From: Serinibacter arcticus
Lineage (GTDB): Bacteria; Actinomycetota; Actinomycetes; Actinomycetales; Beutenbergiaceae
Direction: 5' to 3'
Assembly (NCBI RefSeq): GCF_003121705.1
Contig: NZ_PYHR01000002.1
Location: 3,844,001 to 3,908,000 of the forward strand
DNA length: 64,000 bases
A program made the translations under genes and the position numbers. This document shows positions 20,406 to 28,971 of the stretch, in pieces. Every line of letters begins with the position of its first letter. Position 1 is the first letter of the stretch. Under the pieces are notes generated by a model. The model did not search any database. It was not told where the DNA came from and was given only the letters and a program-made list of their open reading frames with translations.

Positions 20406-22487
20406 ATGCGGCACGCCTCCGCCCCCACGGCCGAGCGGCGCAGCACGGCCGCCCCGGGGCACACCCCCCGGCTCGACATCCAGGGCCTGCGCGCCCTCGC
20501 CGTCGGTGTCGTGGTCGTCTACCACGTCTGGCCAGGGGTGCTGCCGGGTGGCTTCGTCGGGGTCGACGTGTTCTTCGTGATCTCCGGCTTCCTGATCATC
20601 GGTTCGCTGGCGCGCGAGCTCGAGCGGACCGGAACGGTCGGCCTGACGGCGTTCTACGCCCGGCGCGTCCGTCGCCTCCTCCCGGCCGCCTCGGTCGTCA
20701 TCGTGGTGACGACGATCCTCGCCTTCCTCGTGCTGCCGGCGTCGCAGCTGCGCCGGAGTCTCGGGGACGGCGTCGCGGCCTCGCTCCAGGTGGCCAACTG
20801 GAGGTTCGCCTTCGGTCCCGACTCCTACGCCGAGGCCACGGCCGGCGTCTCGCCCTTCCAGCACTTCTGGTCGCTGGCGATCGAGGAGCAGTTCTACATC
20901 GTCGTGCCGATCCTGCTGCTGTCGATCGGGTTCCTGGTCCGCCGCGCGGGGCTCCGACTCGCGCCGACGATCGTCGTCGTCCTGCTCGGGCTCGCGGCGG
21001 CCTCGCTGCTGTGGTCCGTGGTGCAGACGGCGAACGATCCCGGCGTCGCCTACTTCTCGACGCTGACCCGTGCCTGGGAGCTGGTGCTCGGCGGCGTCGC
21101 GGCACTGGTGCTGCGACGGGTGACGGTGGGGCGGCTGACGTCCCAGGTCATGGGAGCCGTCGGACTGCTCCTCGTGCTGCTGACGTCCGCCGTCCTGACG
21201 ACGGGGATGCCCTTCCCCGGGATGCTGGCGCTGCTGCCGGTGATCGGGACCGTCCTCATGCTGGCGGCCGGAAGCGGGCACGAGCCCGGGCTCGTGACGG
21301 TCGGACTGCAGGCGCGCCCGTTGACGTGGGTCGGCGACGTGTCCTACAGCCTCTACCTGTGGCACTGGCCGGTGGTGGTCGTGGCTCTGGCCCTGGTGGG
21401 CCCGACGCTTGGGGCGCTCGACGGTCCGCTGGTGATCGCCGTCAGCCTCGTGGCCGCCGGACTCTCGGAGAGGTTCGTCGAGCGCCCGTTCCGCACGCGG
21501 TCGGTGACGCGCCCCGCACGGGCACGCCGCTCGCAGGTGCGCATCGTCGCCACGGGGATCGCGGTGGCGACCGGCGTCGCGGCCGGGGCGGGCATCCCCC
21601 TCGTCGTCATCGACCGTCAGCTCGCGAGCGGTGCGGATCTGCAGGCCCAGGAGTACCCGGGAGCGCTCGTGTTCGCGGGCGCGACCACGCTCCCGATGCC
21701 GGTCGCCCCCGACCCGCTCGTCGCGTTCGAGGACGTGGCGCTCGTCAACCGTGATCGCTGCATCGAGCACGACCTCACCACCCCGGACCCGGAACGACCG
21801 GCGACGACGTGCCGCTACGGCCCGGCTGAGGCCGAGCGGGAGATGGTCCTCGTGGGCGACTCGCACGCGGGCGTGCTCAGCACGCCGCTCGCCGACCTGG
21901 CCGGCGCCGAGGGCTTCGAGCTCACGGCGCTCGTGCGCAACGGCTGCCCGTTCTCCTACCTCCCGCCGAGCCACGTCGACGGCGTGCCCGACCAGTGCGC
22001 CGACCAGAACCACCGCTCGAGCGACCTGATCCTGGCGGAGGACCCCGACGTCGTCGTGCTGTCGGCGATGACGGCGTACGGCTACCGGGAGGCGTTGGGG
22101 TGGTCCGGCGTCACCTACGAGGAGATGGTGGGAGGCTACCTCGACGCCCTCACGCCCCTGGTCGAGGCCGGGATCGAGATCGTCGTGGTGCGGGACACCC
22201 CGTTCCTGCCCTTCAGCGCCCCCGACTGCGTGGCCCAGGACGACGACCCGAGCGACTGCACGGCGCCGAGGTCGATCCTCGAGGAGCAGCCGGACCCGCT
22301 CGTCGAGGCAGCGACGTCGCTGGAGGGCGCGTCCGTCGTGGACCTCACCGACCACGTGTGTCGCGAGAGCGAGTGCACGTCCGTCGAGGGCAACGTGCTC
22401 GTCTACCGTGACAACCACCTCACCGACACCTACGCCCGGAGCCTTCGGACGGCTCTCCGACCCGCCATGGCGTGGCTGGACGCATGA
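20406..22487 (+). CDS. Acyltransferase-3 / SGNH O-acyltransferase
   Basis: A 693-residue paralog in architecture of the protein at 13292. The AT3 membrane domain starts with RLDIQGLRALAVGVVVVYHVW, shows VDVFFVISGFLI, the active-site region FWSLAIEEQFY and SLYLWHWPVVV. The SGNH domain (about 470-693) has an intact LVGDSHAG block I and a C-terminal DNHLTDTY with the catalytic Asp and His. It would O-acetylate or O-acylate a surface glycan outside the membrane. The ATG is 3 bases after the wzt stop, so it belongs to the glf-glfT2-wzm-wzt operon and may modify the galactan during or after export. Confidence 0.9.
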   Translation: MRHASAPTAERRSTAAPGHTPRLDIQGLRALAVGVVVVYHVWPGVLPGGFVGVDVFFVISGFLIIGSLARELERTGTVGLTAFYARRVRRLLPAASVVIVVTTILAFLVLPASQLRRSLGDGVAASLQVANWRFAFGPDSYAEATAGVSPFQHFWSLAIEEQFYIVVPILLLSIGFLVRRAGLRLAPTIVVVLLGLAAASLLWSVVQTANDPGVAYFSTLTRAWELVLGGVAALVLRRVTVGRLTSQVMGAVGLLLVLLTSAVLTTGMPFPGMLALLPVIGTVLMLAAGSGHEPGLVTVGLQARPLTWVGDVSYSLYLWHWPVVVVALALVGPTLGALDGPLVIAVSLVAAGLSERFVERPFRTRSVTRPARARRSQVRIVATGIAVATGVAAGAGIPLVVIDRQLASGADLQAQEYPGALVFAGATTLPMPVAPDPLVAFEDVALVNRDRCIEHDLTTPDPERPATTCRYGPAEAEREMVLVGDSHAGVLSTPLADLAGAEGFELTALVRNGCPFSYLPPSHVDGVPDQCADQNHRSSDLILAEDPDVVVLSAMTAYGYREALGWSGVTYEEMVGGYLDALTPLVEAGIEIVVVRDTPFLPFSAPDCVAQDDDPSDCTAPRSILEEQPDPLVEAATSLEGASVVDLTDHVCRESECTSVEGNVLVYRDNHLTDTYARSLRTALRPAMAWLDA

Positions 22488-22504
22488 TCGACGAAGGAGC
22501 GGGA

Positions 22505-24706
22505 ATGACGAGCATCCCAGCGGCGGAGACCGCGCACCCGAGCCAGGCGCCCCGCGCCGAGACCGGACGGCGCTCCTCGGCCGTTTGGTTCCTCGCGACC
22601 GTGGCCGTCACCGGGCTCCTGGCGACGATTCCTCTCCTGTTCAACCCGCGGTTCTACTACGCGGACGACACGCAGGCCGGTGCCTACCCCATCTGGGTCA
22701 GCATCGGCGACTCGATCCGCGCGGGCGAGCTGCCGTTCTTCGAACCTGACCGGTGGATGGCGGGCAACCTCGTCGCCGAGGGCCAGTGGGGGACGTTCAA
22801 CCCGCTGATCTGGCTCGTGGGACTCGGGGCGACCGTCGTCACGCACGGCGCCCTGTACTCCGCGATCGTCAAGATCGCTTTCCTCGCGATCGCGGCCGGC
22901 GGGGTCTTCGTCCTGCTCCGCCAGCTCGGGGCCCGGCCCGCCTGGGCTCTCGTCGGCGGGGTCGTCGGAGCGGGCAGCGGCTTCACGGTCTACATCGACG
23001 CAGCCTCCTGGGTGACGTCGTTGTTCGTCTGGGCCCTGCTTCCGTGGGCGCTGTGGGGGCTGCGAGCCGTCGGCGTCCACCGCCGCTCCGTCCTGCTGTC
23101 CTTCGTGCCCGGGTTCCTGCTGGTCACGGTGGGCTACGTGCACGGCACGCTGATGCTCGTCGTGGCCGTCGTCGGCGTCATGCTCGAGGTCGCCCTGCGT
23201 CGTGACTGGCGTGCGCTCGGTCGCACCGTCGTCGCCGGCGGCCTGCTCGGTCTGGTGGCGCTGGCCGTCTACCTGCCCGGTGTGCTGAGCTCCGGTGTCA
23301 CGGCGCGCGACAGCGACAAGATCGAGAACACCAACTTCATGTCGCCCGACCTCTCGGGCCTCGGGTCGGCGGCCGCCCCGACCGCGCAGCCGTGGTTGAC
23401 GGGTTTCTGGGGCACGCCGGTCGGGGCGCCGCTGATGTACGTGGCCTGGCTCCTCCCGCTCGCCGTGCTCGTCGACTGGCGGCGCGCCCGCGCGCTGACA
23501 CCGTCGCTCGTGGCCGTCCTCGTCGTGGGGGGCGGGGCCGCCGTCCTGGCGTTCGGGCCCAGCGACATGGGTCCGTTGAGGTTCCCGGCCCGCGTGCTGC
23601 CCTACCTCTCGGTCGTGCTCGTCGTCGTGGTGGTGCTGCTGCTGTCGAGGGCAGGGCGGCGCCCGACGGTACGGCTCGGCGTGCTCGCGGCCCTCTGGCT
23701 GCTGATCAGCAGCTTCCTGGGCTACGCCGAGGCGCCCGAGCAGGTCCAGATCCTCGTCATCGGTTCGGTCGTCGCGCTCCTCGGGATCGGAGGGGTCATG
23801 GTGGTGCTGTCGAGGTCGCGGTCGCAGACCGCGCTCGCCGGCGTCGCCGTGGCCGCGACGGCACTGGTCGTCGTCGTCCAGCACCACTTCTTCCCCTACT
23901 CGCCCCTGCCCGACTTCGGCCTGCCCTCGGACCGGGAGGCGTCGAGGTCGGTGCTGGCGGAGGCCCGGGGGGATGCGATGGTTCTCGGCGACCCGATGCA
24001 GACCGAGATCGACTGGAGCCGGACCAGCTTCGCCAACGCGTGGCTGCTGTCGGACGCCACCGTCACGAACGTCTACTCGCCCCTCATGCACCGGGCCTAC
24101 GCGGAGGATCTGTGCGTCGACTCGCACGGCATGGTCTGCTGGGAGACCGCGACGCACCTGCTGGGCACGGACGAGGCGACCGGCCTTCCGCTGGTCGATC
24201 TGCTCTCGCTGTCGACCCTCCAGGTCCTCGCGCGTCCCGACGGCGGTGAGCCCGGGGTCGAGGCCTCCGACCCCTACACCTTCCTCCCGGTCCCGGAGGG
24301 ATGGTCCGAGGTCCAGCGCGACGACTTCTCCGCGCTCTGGGTGCGTGACGAGCCTGTCGCCGGCGCCGGCGGCGTCGTGTGGGCGTCGGAGGGAACCGAG
24401 ATCTCGGCGTCCACGACGACGTCGACCAGCGTCACCCTGGACGTCGCGGACGTCCCCGCCGAGGGCGGGAGCGTGGTGCTCTCCCGGCTCGACTGGCCCG
24501 GCTACACCGTCGACGGCGGGACGGTGGGGGAGTCGACCCGCGACTACCTGCTCACCGTCGAGATCCCACCGACGTCCGCGGGCTCGACGGTCGTGGTCAC
24601 GTTCAGCCCGCCGGGCTGGTCGGTCTCCGTGATGGCGGTCGGCGCGGCCGTCCTCGGGGCGGTCGTCCTGGCCGTGCTTCCCCTGGTGCGGCGCCGCCGG
24701 GACTGA
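22505..24706 (+). CDS. Large multi-spanning membrane protein (GT-C/YfhO-like)
   Basis: A 733-residue protein with about 11-13 membrane helices, then a C-terminal extracytoplasmic domain of about 220 residues and one last TM before an Arg-rich tail. The first loop has Asp-Asp in FYYADDTQAG and the segment GNLVAEGQWGTFNPL. Both are typical of GT-C-fold, polyprenyl-phosphate-sugar dependent glycosyltransferases of the YfhO kind. Substrate is unknown. It could add side-chain sugars to the exported polymer. ATG 22505 has AAGGAG 5 bases upstream. An earlier GTG (22472) would overlap the preceding gene and is rejected. It is the last gene of the plus-strand locus and is followed by a strong hairpin. 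Confidence 0.75.
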   Translation: MTSIPAAETAHPSQAPRAETGRRSSAVWFLATVAVTGLLATIPLLFNPRFYYADDTQAGAYPIWVSIGDSIRAGELPFFEPDRWMAGNLVAEGQWGTFNPLIWLVGLGATVVTHGALYSAIVKIAFLAIAAGGVFVLLRQLGARPAWALVGGVVGAGSGFTVYIDAASWVTSLFVWALLPWALWGLRAVGVHRRSVLLSFVPGFLLVTVGYVHGTLMLVVAVVGVMLEVALRRDWRALGRTVVAGGLLGLVALAVYLPGVLSSGVTARDSDKIENTNFMSPDLSGLGSAAAPTAQPWLTGFWGTPVGAPLMYVAWLLPLAVLVDWRRARALTPSLVAVLVVGGGAAVLAFGPSDMGPLRFPARVLPYLSVVLVVVVVLLLSRAGRRPTVRLGVLAALWLLISSFLGYAEAPEQVQILVIGSVVALLGIGGVMVVLSRSRSQTALAGVAVAATALVVVVQHHFFPYSPLPDFGLPSDREASRSVLAEARGDAMVLGDPMQTEIDWSRTSFANAWLLSDATVTNVYSPLMHRAYAEDLCVDSHGMVCWETATHLLGTDEATGLPLVDLLSLSTLQVLARPDGGEPGVEASDPYTFLPVPEGWSEVQRDDFSALWVRDEPVAGAGGVVWASEGTEISASTTTSTSVTLDVADVPAEGGSVVLSRLDWPGYTVDGGTVGESTRDYLLTVEIPPTSAGSTVVVTFSPPGWSVSVMAVGAAVLGAVVLAVLPLVRRRRD

Positions 24707-24731
24707 CCGGCGTCCCGTCCGGCAACGGCGA

Positions 24732-24769
24732 AGGCCGGGGCCGTCACCCGATGGTGACGGCCCCGGCCT
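24732..24769. terminator. Bidirectional terminator hairpin
   Basis: A perfect 17-base-pair stem (24732-24748 with 24753-24769) with a CGAT loop sits between convergent genes. No U-tract follows on either side, which is common in high-GC actinobacteria. Confidence 0.8.
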
Positions 24770-24792
24770 CGGTCATCCCGGGCGAGCTGCGC

Positions 24793-25791
24793 TCAGCGGA
24801 GACCGAGCTTGCGGGAGCAGGCGGGCCACTGACCCCAGCCCGAGCGGGCCTGGAGGATCGCGGCGCGCTCCGTCTGCTCCTCGGGCGAGGCCTGCGAGGG
24901 AAGACCGCTGCCGCCCACGGAGCGCCAGGTCGACGTCGTGAACTGGTACAGACCGTGGTAGAGACCGTTCGAGCTGACGATGCGGGGGTTGCCCCCCGAC
25001 TCGCACTGCGCGAGCGCCGCCCACGTCGAGGCGGGGACGCCGCCGGTCTCGGTCCCGATGACCTGCGGCGCCGGTGAGCCGGCGGCGTGCCACTCGTCGA
25101 GGGTGATGGCCCGATTCATGGTCGGTCCTGCGTAGTAGATCGTGCTCGACCCGGCGTTCCGGTAGAACTGGTCGCCGGCGAACCGGGTCACCTGCATCGG
25201 CGCAGGGCGGTTCTCGGCGTCCCAGGCCGCGGCTCCGATGGGGTGGCCCCGGCCGGAGGACAGGCTCGTCATCCGCGCGATCTCCCCGGACCAGGTGAGC
25301 TTGGCGAAGCCCTGGTCGTGGTGGACGCTCGGCGCGGGTCGTCCCATCGCGGCCCACTCGGCCGCGGTGAGCCAGTGGTAGTCACCGGACGGATCGACGA
25401 CCCCGACCTGGTCGGAGGTGGCCCAGCGGTAGACGTACGTGCCGTCGACCCACGGGACGTGGCGCGCGGCCGGGCGGTTCGCGTCCGTCCACTGGTCGAA
25501 GCTGATCAGCGACGTCGCCGGTGCGGGCGAGGCCCACGTCGTGCGGGCCCAGATCCCGGACGACCAGTAGTAGCCGACGTAGTCGACCGGGGCGAGGGAG
25601 GGGGAGGGCCGTCCGTTGGCGGTCCACTCCTCGAAGCTGAGGGGACGAGCCGCGGAGCCGTCGACGGCCCAGATGGTGCCGTCGTGGGGGGTGATCTGGA
25701 AGGTCGTCGCCGAGGCGGCGCCAACCGTGAGCGTTCCGGCGGTGAGGGCGACCGCCGCGGTGGCGATCGAACGTCGAAGCCACGTCTTCAT
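24793..25791 (-). CDS. Secreted five-repeat protein with C-terminal Rpf (transglycosylase-like) domain
   Basis: A 332-residue exported protein. The signal peptide is about residues 1-28, with cleavage after ASA. Five repeats of about 45 residues follow (about 30-250), each with [LI]-[TS]-x-x-[EQ]-W-x3-[GN]-x-P-x-P and an aromatic I-[YW] strand; examples are LSFEEWTANGRPSP, LTAAEWAAMGRPAP and ITLDEWHAAGSPAP. The last 75 residues are a resuscitation-promoting-factor domain, with catalytic Glu in ALAQCESGGNPR and GLYHGLYQFTTSTW. Rpf enzymes cut peptidoglycan glycan strands and stimulate regrowth. The repeats are shared with five proteins at 37-42 kb, and I know no name for them. An AGGAG site precedes the ATG. 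An MtrA-like site lies about 120 bases upstream. Confidence 0.88.
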   Translation of the reverse strand: MKTWLRRSIATAAVALTAGTLTVGAASATTFQITPHDGTIWAVDGSAARPLSFEEWTANGRPSPSLAPVDYVGYYWSSGIWARTTWASPAPATSLISFDQWTDANRPAARHVPWVDGTYVYRWATSDQVGVVDPSGDYHWLTAAEWAAMGRPAPSVHHDQGFAKLTWSGEIARMTSLSSGRGHPIGAAAWDAENRPAPMQVTRFAGDQFYRNAGSSTIYYAGPTMNRAITLDEWHAAGSPAPQVIGTETGGVPASTWAALAQCESGGNPRIVSSNGLYHGLYQFTTSTWRSVGGSGLPSQASPEEQTERAAILQARSGWGQWPACSRKLGLR

Positions 25792-25908
25792 AGGCGCTCC
25801 TGGAGCGAGCGCACCGCTGGACCCGGGGCTCGACCCGAGGGTCGTGGGCGTGGCGGCAGCGTCTCGCGAACGGGTGGGGCCCGAGCGGCACCCACGGAAG
25901 CACCCACC

Positions 25909-25924
25909 GTAATCAAAACGTTAC
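25909..25924. promoter_or_regulatory. MtrA-like binding site upstream of the Rpf gene
   Basis: GTAAT-CAAAAC-GTTAC on the plus strand matches nine of ten bases of the GTnAC-N6-GTnAC motif reported for actinobacterial MtrA (from memory). It is the most AT-rich spot of the intergenic region. The Rpf gene start is 118 bases away. Rpf genes are known MtrA targets in mycobacteria and corynebacteria, and mtrA is at 59.5 kb here. Confidence 0.45.
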
Positions 25925-25954
25925 CTGGCGGCCAGCAGACGTGGTCAGCGCCAC

Positions 25955-28273
25955 TCAGGACAGCGGGCTGCCCTCCGGCACCGACTGGAGGGTCGGGGAA
26001 CCCACGACGGCGACGGTCGGGGCGGCACCACCCGTCAACCGGAGCACCGCGGCCCAGGTGCGGACGTGCTGGCGCACACCGTTCGCGACGTAGTAGAGAT
26101 CGGCGCTCTGGGCGGTCTTGAGGAGCACGGGGGCGACGGCGGTGCCGGCCAGTCGTGGCGTCGTCGCGCACAGGTGCGCACCGAACGGCGTGACCGGCAG
26201 GCCTCGCTGCTGGGTGACCGCTACGGCCTGCAACCGACCACCGGTAGCGACGAACGAGGTGGCGGAGCACTGCACGACCGGTGACAGTCGACCGGGCAGC
26301 CGGGTGGATGACGCGATCGAGGCCGCCGGGATCGTCCGGATCGATCGGAGCCCGAGCTGAGCCGGTACCGCGAGATCGTCGACGTGGATGACCGTGTTCA
26401 CGTCGGTGGCGAGGAAGACGTCGGGGGAGTCCGCCGCCTTCACGAGCTCGCCCGGCGCCACGGTGGGCGCGCCGGTCGTGGCGAGGAAGCGGAACAGCGT
26501 CGGCGGGACCGTGTGGACCGGGGGGTTGGCGGTCCCGGACGAGGTGACCAGGTCGGACCAGGTCGCGACGGGGCGGGCGACGGCGTTGGTCACCCGGTGG
26601 ACCGTGCTGCTGCCGTCCGGTCGCAGGTTCGCCGCCGCCGGGACGCTCGGGGTCACGGGGAAGGAGGCGATGAAGCTGGCGGACCAGGAGGGGGCGGTCG
26701 AGGTGACCGTGCTCGCGCTCGTGAGCGGCGACAGCCCGGTGGTCGTCAGGAGGTAACGGCGGCCGTCGGGGCCCGCGACGGCGCCGGTGGCGTGCAGCCC
26801 CGGGGGCAGCTGCGCCAGGCTCGCCGCGTCGAGGACCCCGGTGGGCAGGGCGGCGAGCGTCGACTGCTCGGCGACGGCGGCCATCGGGATCTCGTGACGT
26901 CGGCCGTCGGCCCAGATCCACCCGGTGCTGGTCCAGCGCTCGGCGATCACGACGCGGTCCCTCAGCACGGGGGCGCCCACCGGGAGGGCGGCGACACCGT
27001 TCAGCGACAGCCGGACCGACGTGGTCGGCAGACCGTTGGCGCTCAGCGACGCCTCGTCCAGGACCTCGCGTCGCGTGCCGTTGCTGACGTACCAGCGACG
27101 ACCGTCCGTCGTCACGTAGCCGTTGGTCATGGCGGGTCCGGCGTACAACCGCTGGACCTGCGCCCCGCTCATGGTCGGGAGGGAGGAGCAGGCACCGCCG
27201 AAGTCGGCGACCTGGGTGCAGGTCGACATCCGGAGGGCGATGTTGGTGTCGACGAACAGCACGTTGCCGGTGCTCGAGTCGAGCACCATCGGTCCGAGGT
27301 CGGATCCCACGCGCAACCGGTCGACGTAGCTGGAGCTGACGGTCGCGACGTCGCCGAGCCGGGAGAAGTTGGCGAGCGTCGCCATGCTCGTCACCCGGTG
27401 ACGGGTCGCGCCGTTGACGAGCCAGACCGTCGGGTCGGAGGCCGTGCGGACGAACGAACCGCCGGCGCGAGGGTCGCCGAACCAGTCGGTGAACAGCCGC
27501 CAGAAGTTCCGGTTGCCGTAGGAGGAGCAGCTGTCACCGGTGCCGTAGAGGTTGCGGAGGGCTGCCGCGTTGGGCTGGTAGGGCGTGTAGATGTACAGCG
27601 CCGCGGTCGCCTGGTTCTCGATGTAGACGTTCGTGCCGCCGCAGGCCGCGTTGGGGTTCCACTGGATGTAGTTGGTCCGCCCGGCCTGGTAGCCGTACCG
27701 CGTCGGGTTGCTCTGGTAGATCTGGAACTGGCGGGCCGCGCGGTAGACCTGGTTGAAGAACCCGTAGTACTCCGTGTTGCAGGGGGCGGTGTCGGGGCAG
27801 CCGAACCCGGTGGCGATCTGGTACGCACGCGACGTGGGACGGGTGCGCCCGACCAGGGCCTGCTCCTTCTCCAGGAGCACCAGCAGCGAGCGCGGGTTGA
27901 GACCGCAGCTCTGAGCCACGCCGACGATGATCTCGGCGGCGGTCTGCTGCGACCGTCCCGTGTAGCCCTGGCACAGGCCGCTCTCCGCCGCCCACGTGCG
28001 CGAGTCCGACCGGTAGTCCTTGAGGCAGGGCTGCTCGCCGGCGACGCAGTTGCGCCCGCGCAGCTCCAGGAAGCTCTGCACCTCCGCGACGCTCATCGCC
28101 CCGGAGTCGTAGAACACGGCGTCGGAGACGATGTTGCCCGGGTCGAAGAGCGAGCCCTCGGCGGCGGCCGCCGTCGGCTCCGGAACGCCGGGCAGCCCCG
28201 GCAGACCGACGAGGACGGCGGCCGCGACGGCGACCGACAGGCCGGCGGTGAGGAGTCGGCGCAGAAGGGTCAC
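25955..28273 (-). CDS. Large secreted protein with N-terminal lytic-like domain and propeller-like repeats
   Basis: A 772-residue exported protein; GTG 28273 begins a signal peptide of about 45 residues ending in TAAAA. The first domain (about 50-320) contains DAVFYDSGAMSVAEVQSFL, several cysteines and PRSLLVLLEKEQALVG, which looks like a lysozyme or transglycosylase-type fold with a candidate catalytic Glu. I recall this domain from Micrococcales surface proteins often labelled hemagglutinin. The remaining about 450 residues hold eight or nine loose repeats such as PTVWLVNGATRHRVTS and DLYYVANGVRQHVRT, with the pattern x-V-[WY]-x-V-x-x-G-x-R-x-x-V. These suggest a beta-propeller. It is coupled to the upstream lipoprotein gene by a 4-base overlap. 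Confidence 0.7.
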   Translation of the reverse strand: MTLLRRLLTAGLSVAVAAAVLVGLPGLPGVPEPTAAAAEGSLFDPGNIVSDAVFYDSGAMSVAEVQSFLELRGRNCVAGEQPCLKDYRSDSRTWAAESGLCQGYTGRSQQTAAEIIVGVAQSCGLNPRSLLVLLEKEQALVGRTRPTSRAYQIATGFGCPDTAPCNTEYYGFFNQVYRAARQFQIYQSNPTRYGYQAGRTNYIQWNPNAACGGTNVYIENQATAALYIYTPYQPNAAALRNLYGTGDSCSSYGNRNFWRLFTDWFGDPRAGGSFVRTASDPTVWLVNGATRHRVTSMATLANFSRLGDVATVSSSYVDRLRVGSDLGPMVLDSSTGNVLFVDTNIALRMSTCTQVADFGGACSSLPTMSGAQVQRLYAGPAMTNGYVTTDGRRWYVSNGTRREVLDEASLSANGLPTTSVRLSLNGVAALPVGAPVLRDRVVIAERWTSTGWIWADGRRHEIPMAAVAEQSTLAALPTGVLDAASLAQLPPGLHATGAVAGPDGRRYLLTTTGLSPLTSASTVTSTAPSWSASFIASFPVTPSVPAAANLRPDGSSTVHRVTNAVARPVATWSDLVTSSGTANPPVHTVPPTLFRFLATTGAPTVAPGELVKAADSPDVFLATDVNTVIHVDDLAVPAQLGLRSIRTIPAASIASSTRLPGRLSPVVQCSATSFVATGGRLQAVAVTQQRGLPVTPFGAHLCATTPRLAGTAVAPVLLKTAQSADLYYVANGVRQHVRTWAAVLRLTGGAAPTVAVVGSPTLQSVPEGSPLS

Positions 28274-28917
28274 GAGGTGCTCACAGCCGTCGAGGTCGAG
28301 GTGCCCTGGTGGGCGGGGGAGGAGTAGGTCACCACGACGCGCCAGCCCGAGACGTCGCCGTCGACGGCGTCGAGGACGAGCTCGTCGCACCAGGTGGCCG
28401 TCGCGTCGGCGAAGGCCGACGCCGACGCGGTGGTCGTGCCCGAGGCTCCCGTGAGGACGGCCGAGCACGTCCCGCCGTCCTCGACCACGCCGGGGACGAA
28501 GCTGTTGACCCGCACGCGCGAGTCGGGCCCGGCGCCGGCGTACACGACGGTGGGAACGACGTCGGAGCCGGACGCGGGCGGCGGTGTCTCACCGCCGGCT
28601 CCACCGTTGTCCGTCGGGACGGACGTCGGCTCCGCGGGTGCGGACGGGGAGCCGCTGGTGGGCGGCGAGGTGGGCGAAGCGGTGCCGCCCGAGCCGTCGG
28701 TCCCCGACTCCTCGGCGGACGGTGACGCGGGGCCCGACGGCGTCGGGGGCCCTGCACCGTCGTCCGTCGGGGTGGTGGACGACTCGCTCGACTGCGTCGC
28801 GCCGGCTCCGTCGCCGGGAGCCGTCGGATCGGCAGGGTCGGCCGGGGTGCACGCGGCCACCACGCAGGTCAGGACGAGCGCGGCGCTGGCGATCAGGTGG
28901 CCGGGGCGAACAGTCAC
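28270..28917 (-). CDS. Ser/Thr/Pro-rich lipoprotein
   Basis: A 215-residue exported lipoprotein. The lipobox is VAAC (Cys22), after the hydrophobic segment ASAALVLTCVVA. About 85 residues rich in Ser, Thr, Pro and Gly follow, typical of a flexible wall-spanning linker. A C-terminal domain of about 100 residues then carries two cysteines (TCSAVL and TWCDELV) and a beta-rich pattern. I do not recognise the domain. GTG 28917 is exactly 6 bases after a TACTGT -10 box, supporting a leaderless start. The stop overlaps the following large secreted protein by 4 bases, so the two probably act together at the cell surface. Confidence 0.72.
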   Translation of the reverse strand: MTVRPGHLIASAALVLTCVVAACTPADPADPTAPGDGAGATQSSESSTTPTDDGAGPPTPSGPASPSAEESGTDGSGGTASPTSPPTSGSPSAPAEPTSVPTDNGGAGGETPPPASGSDVVPTVVYAGAGPDSRVRVNSFVPGVVEDGGTCSAVLTGASGTTTASASAFADATATWCDELVLDAVDGDVSGWRVVVTYSSPAHQGTSTSTAVSTS

Positions 28918-28923
28918 CTGGGC

Positions 28924-28929
28924 ACAGTA
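28924..28929 (-). promoter_or_regulatory. -10 box TACTGT of a leaderless lipoprotein mRNA
   Basis: TACTGT on the minus strand, then GCCCAG, then GTG at 28917. The 6-base spacing predicts transcription from the first base of the start codon. Confidence 0.48.
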
Positions 28930-28971
28930 CCCAGCAACTCCGGTTTCTGCTTGCCCTGCGTGCGGATCGCG

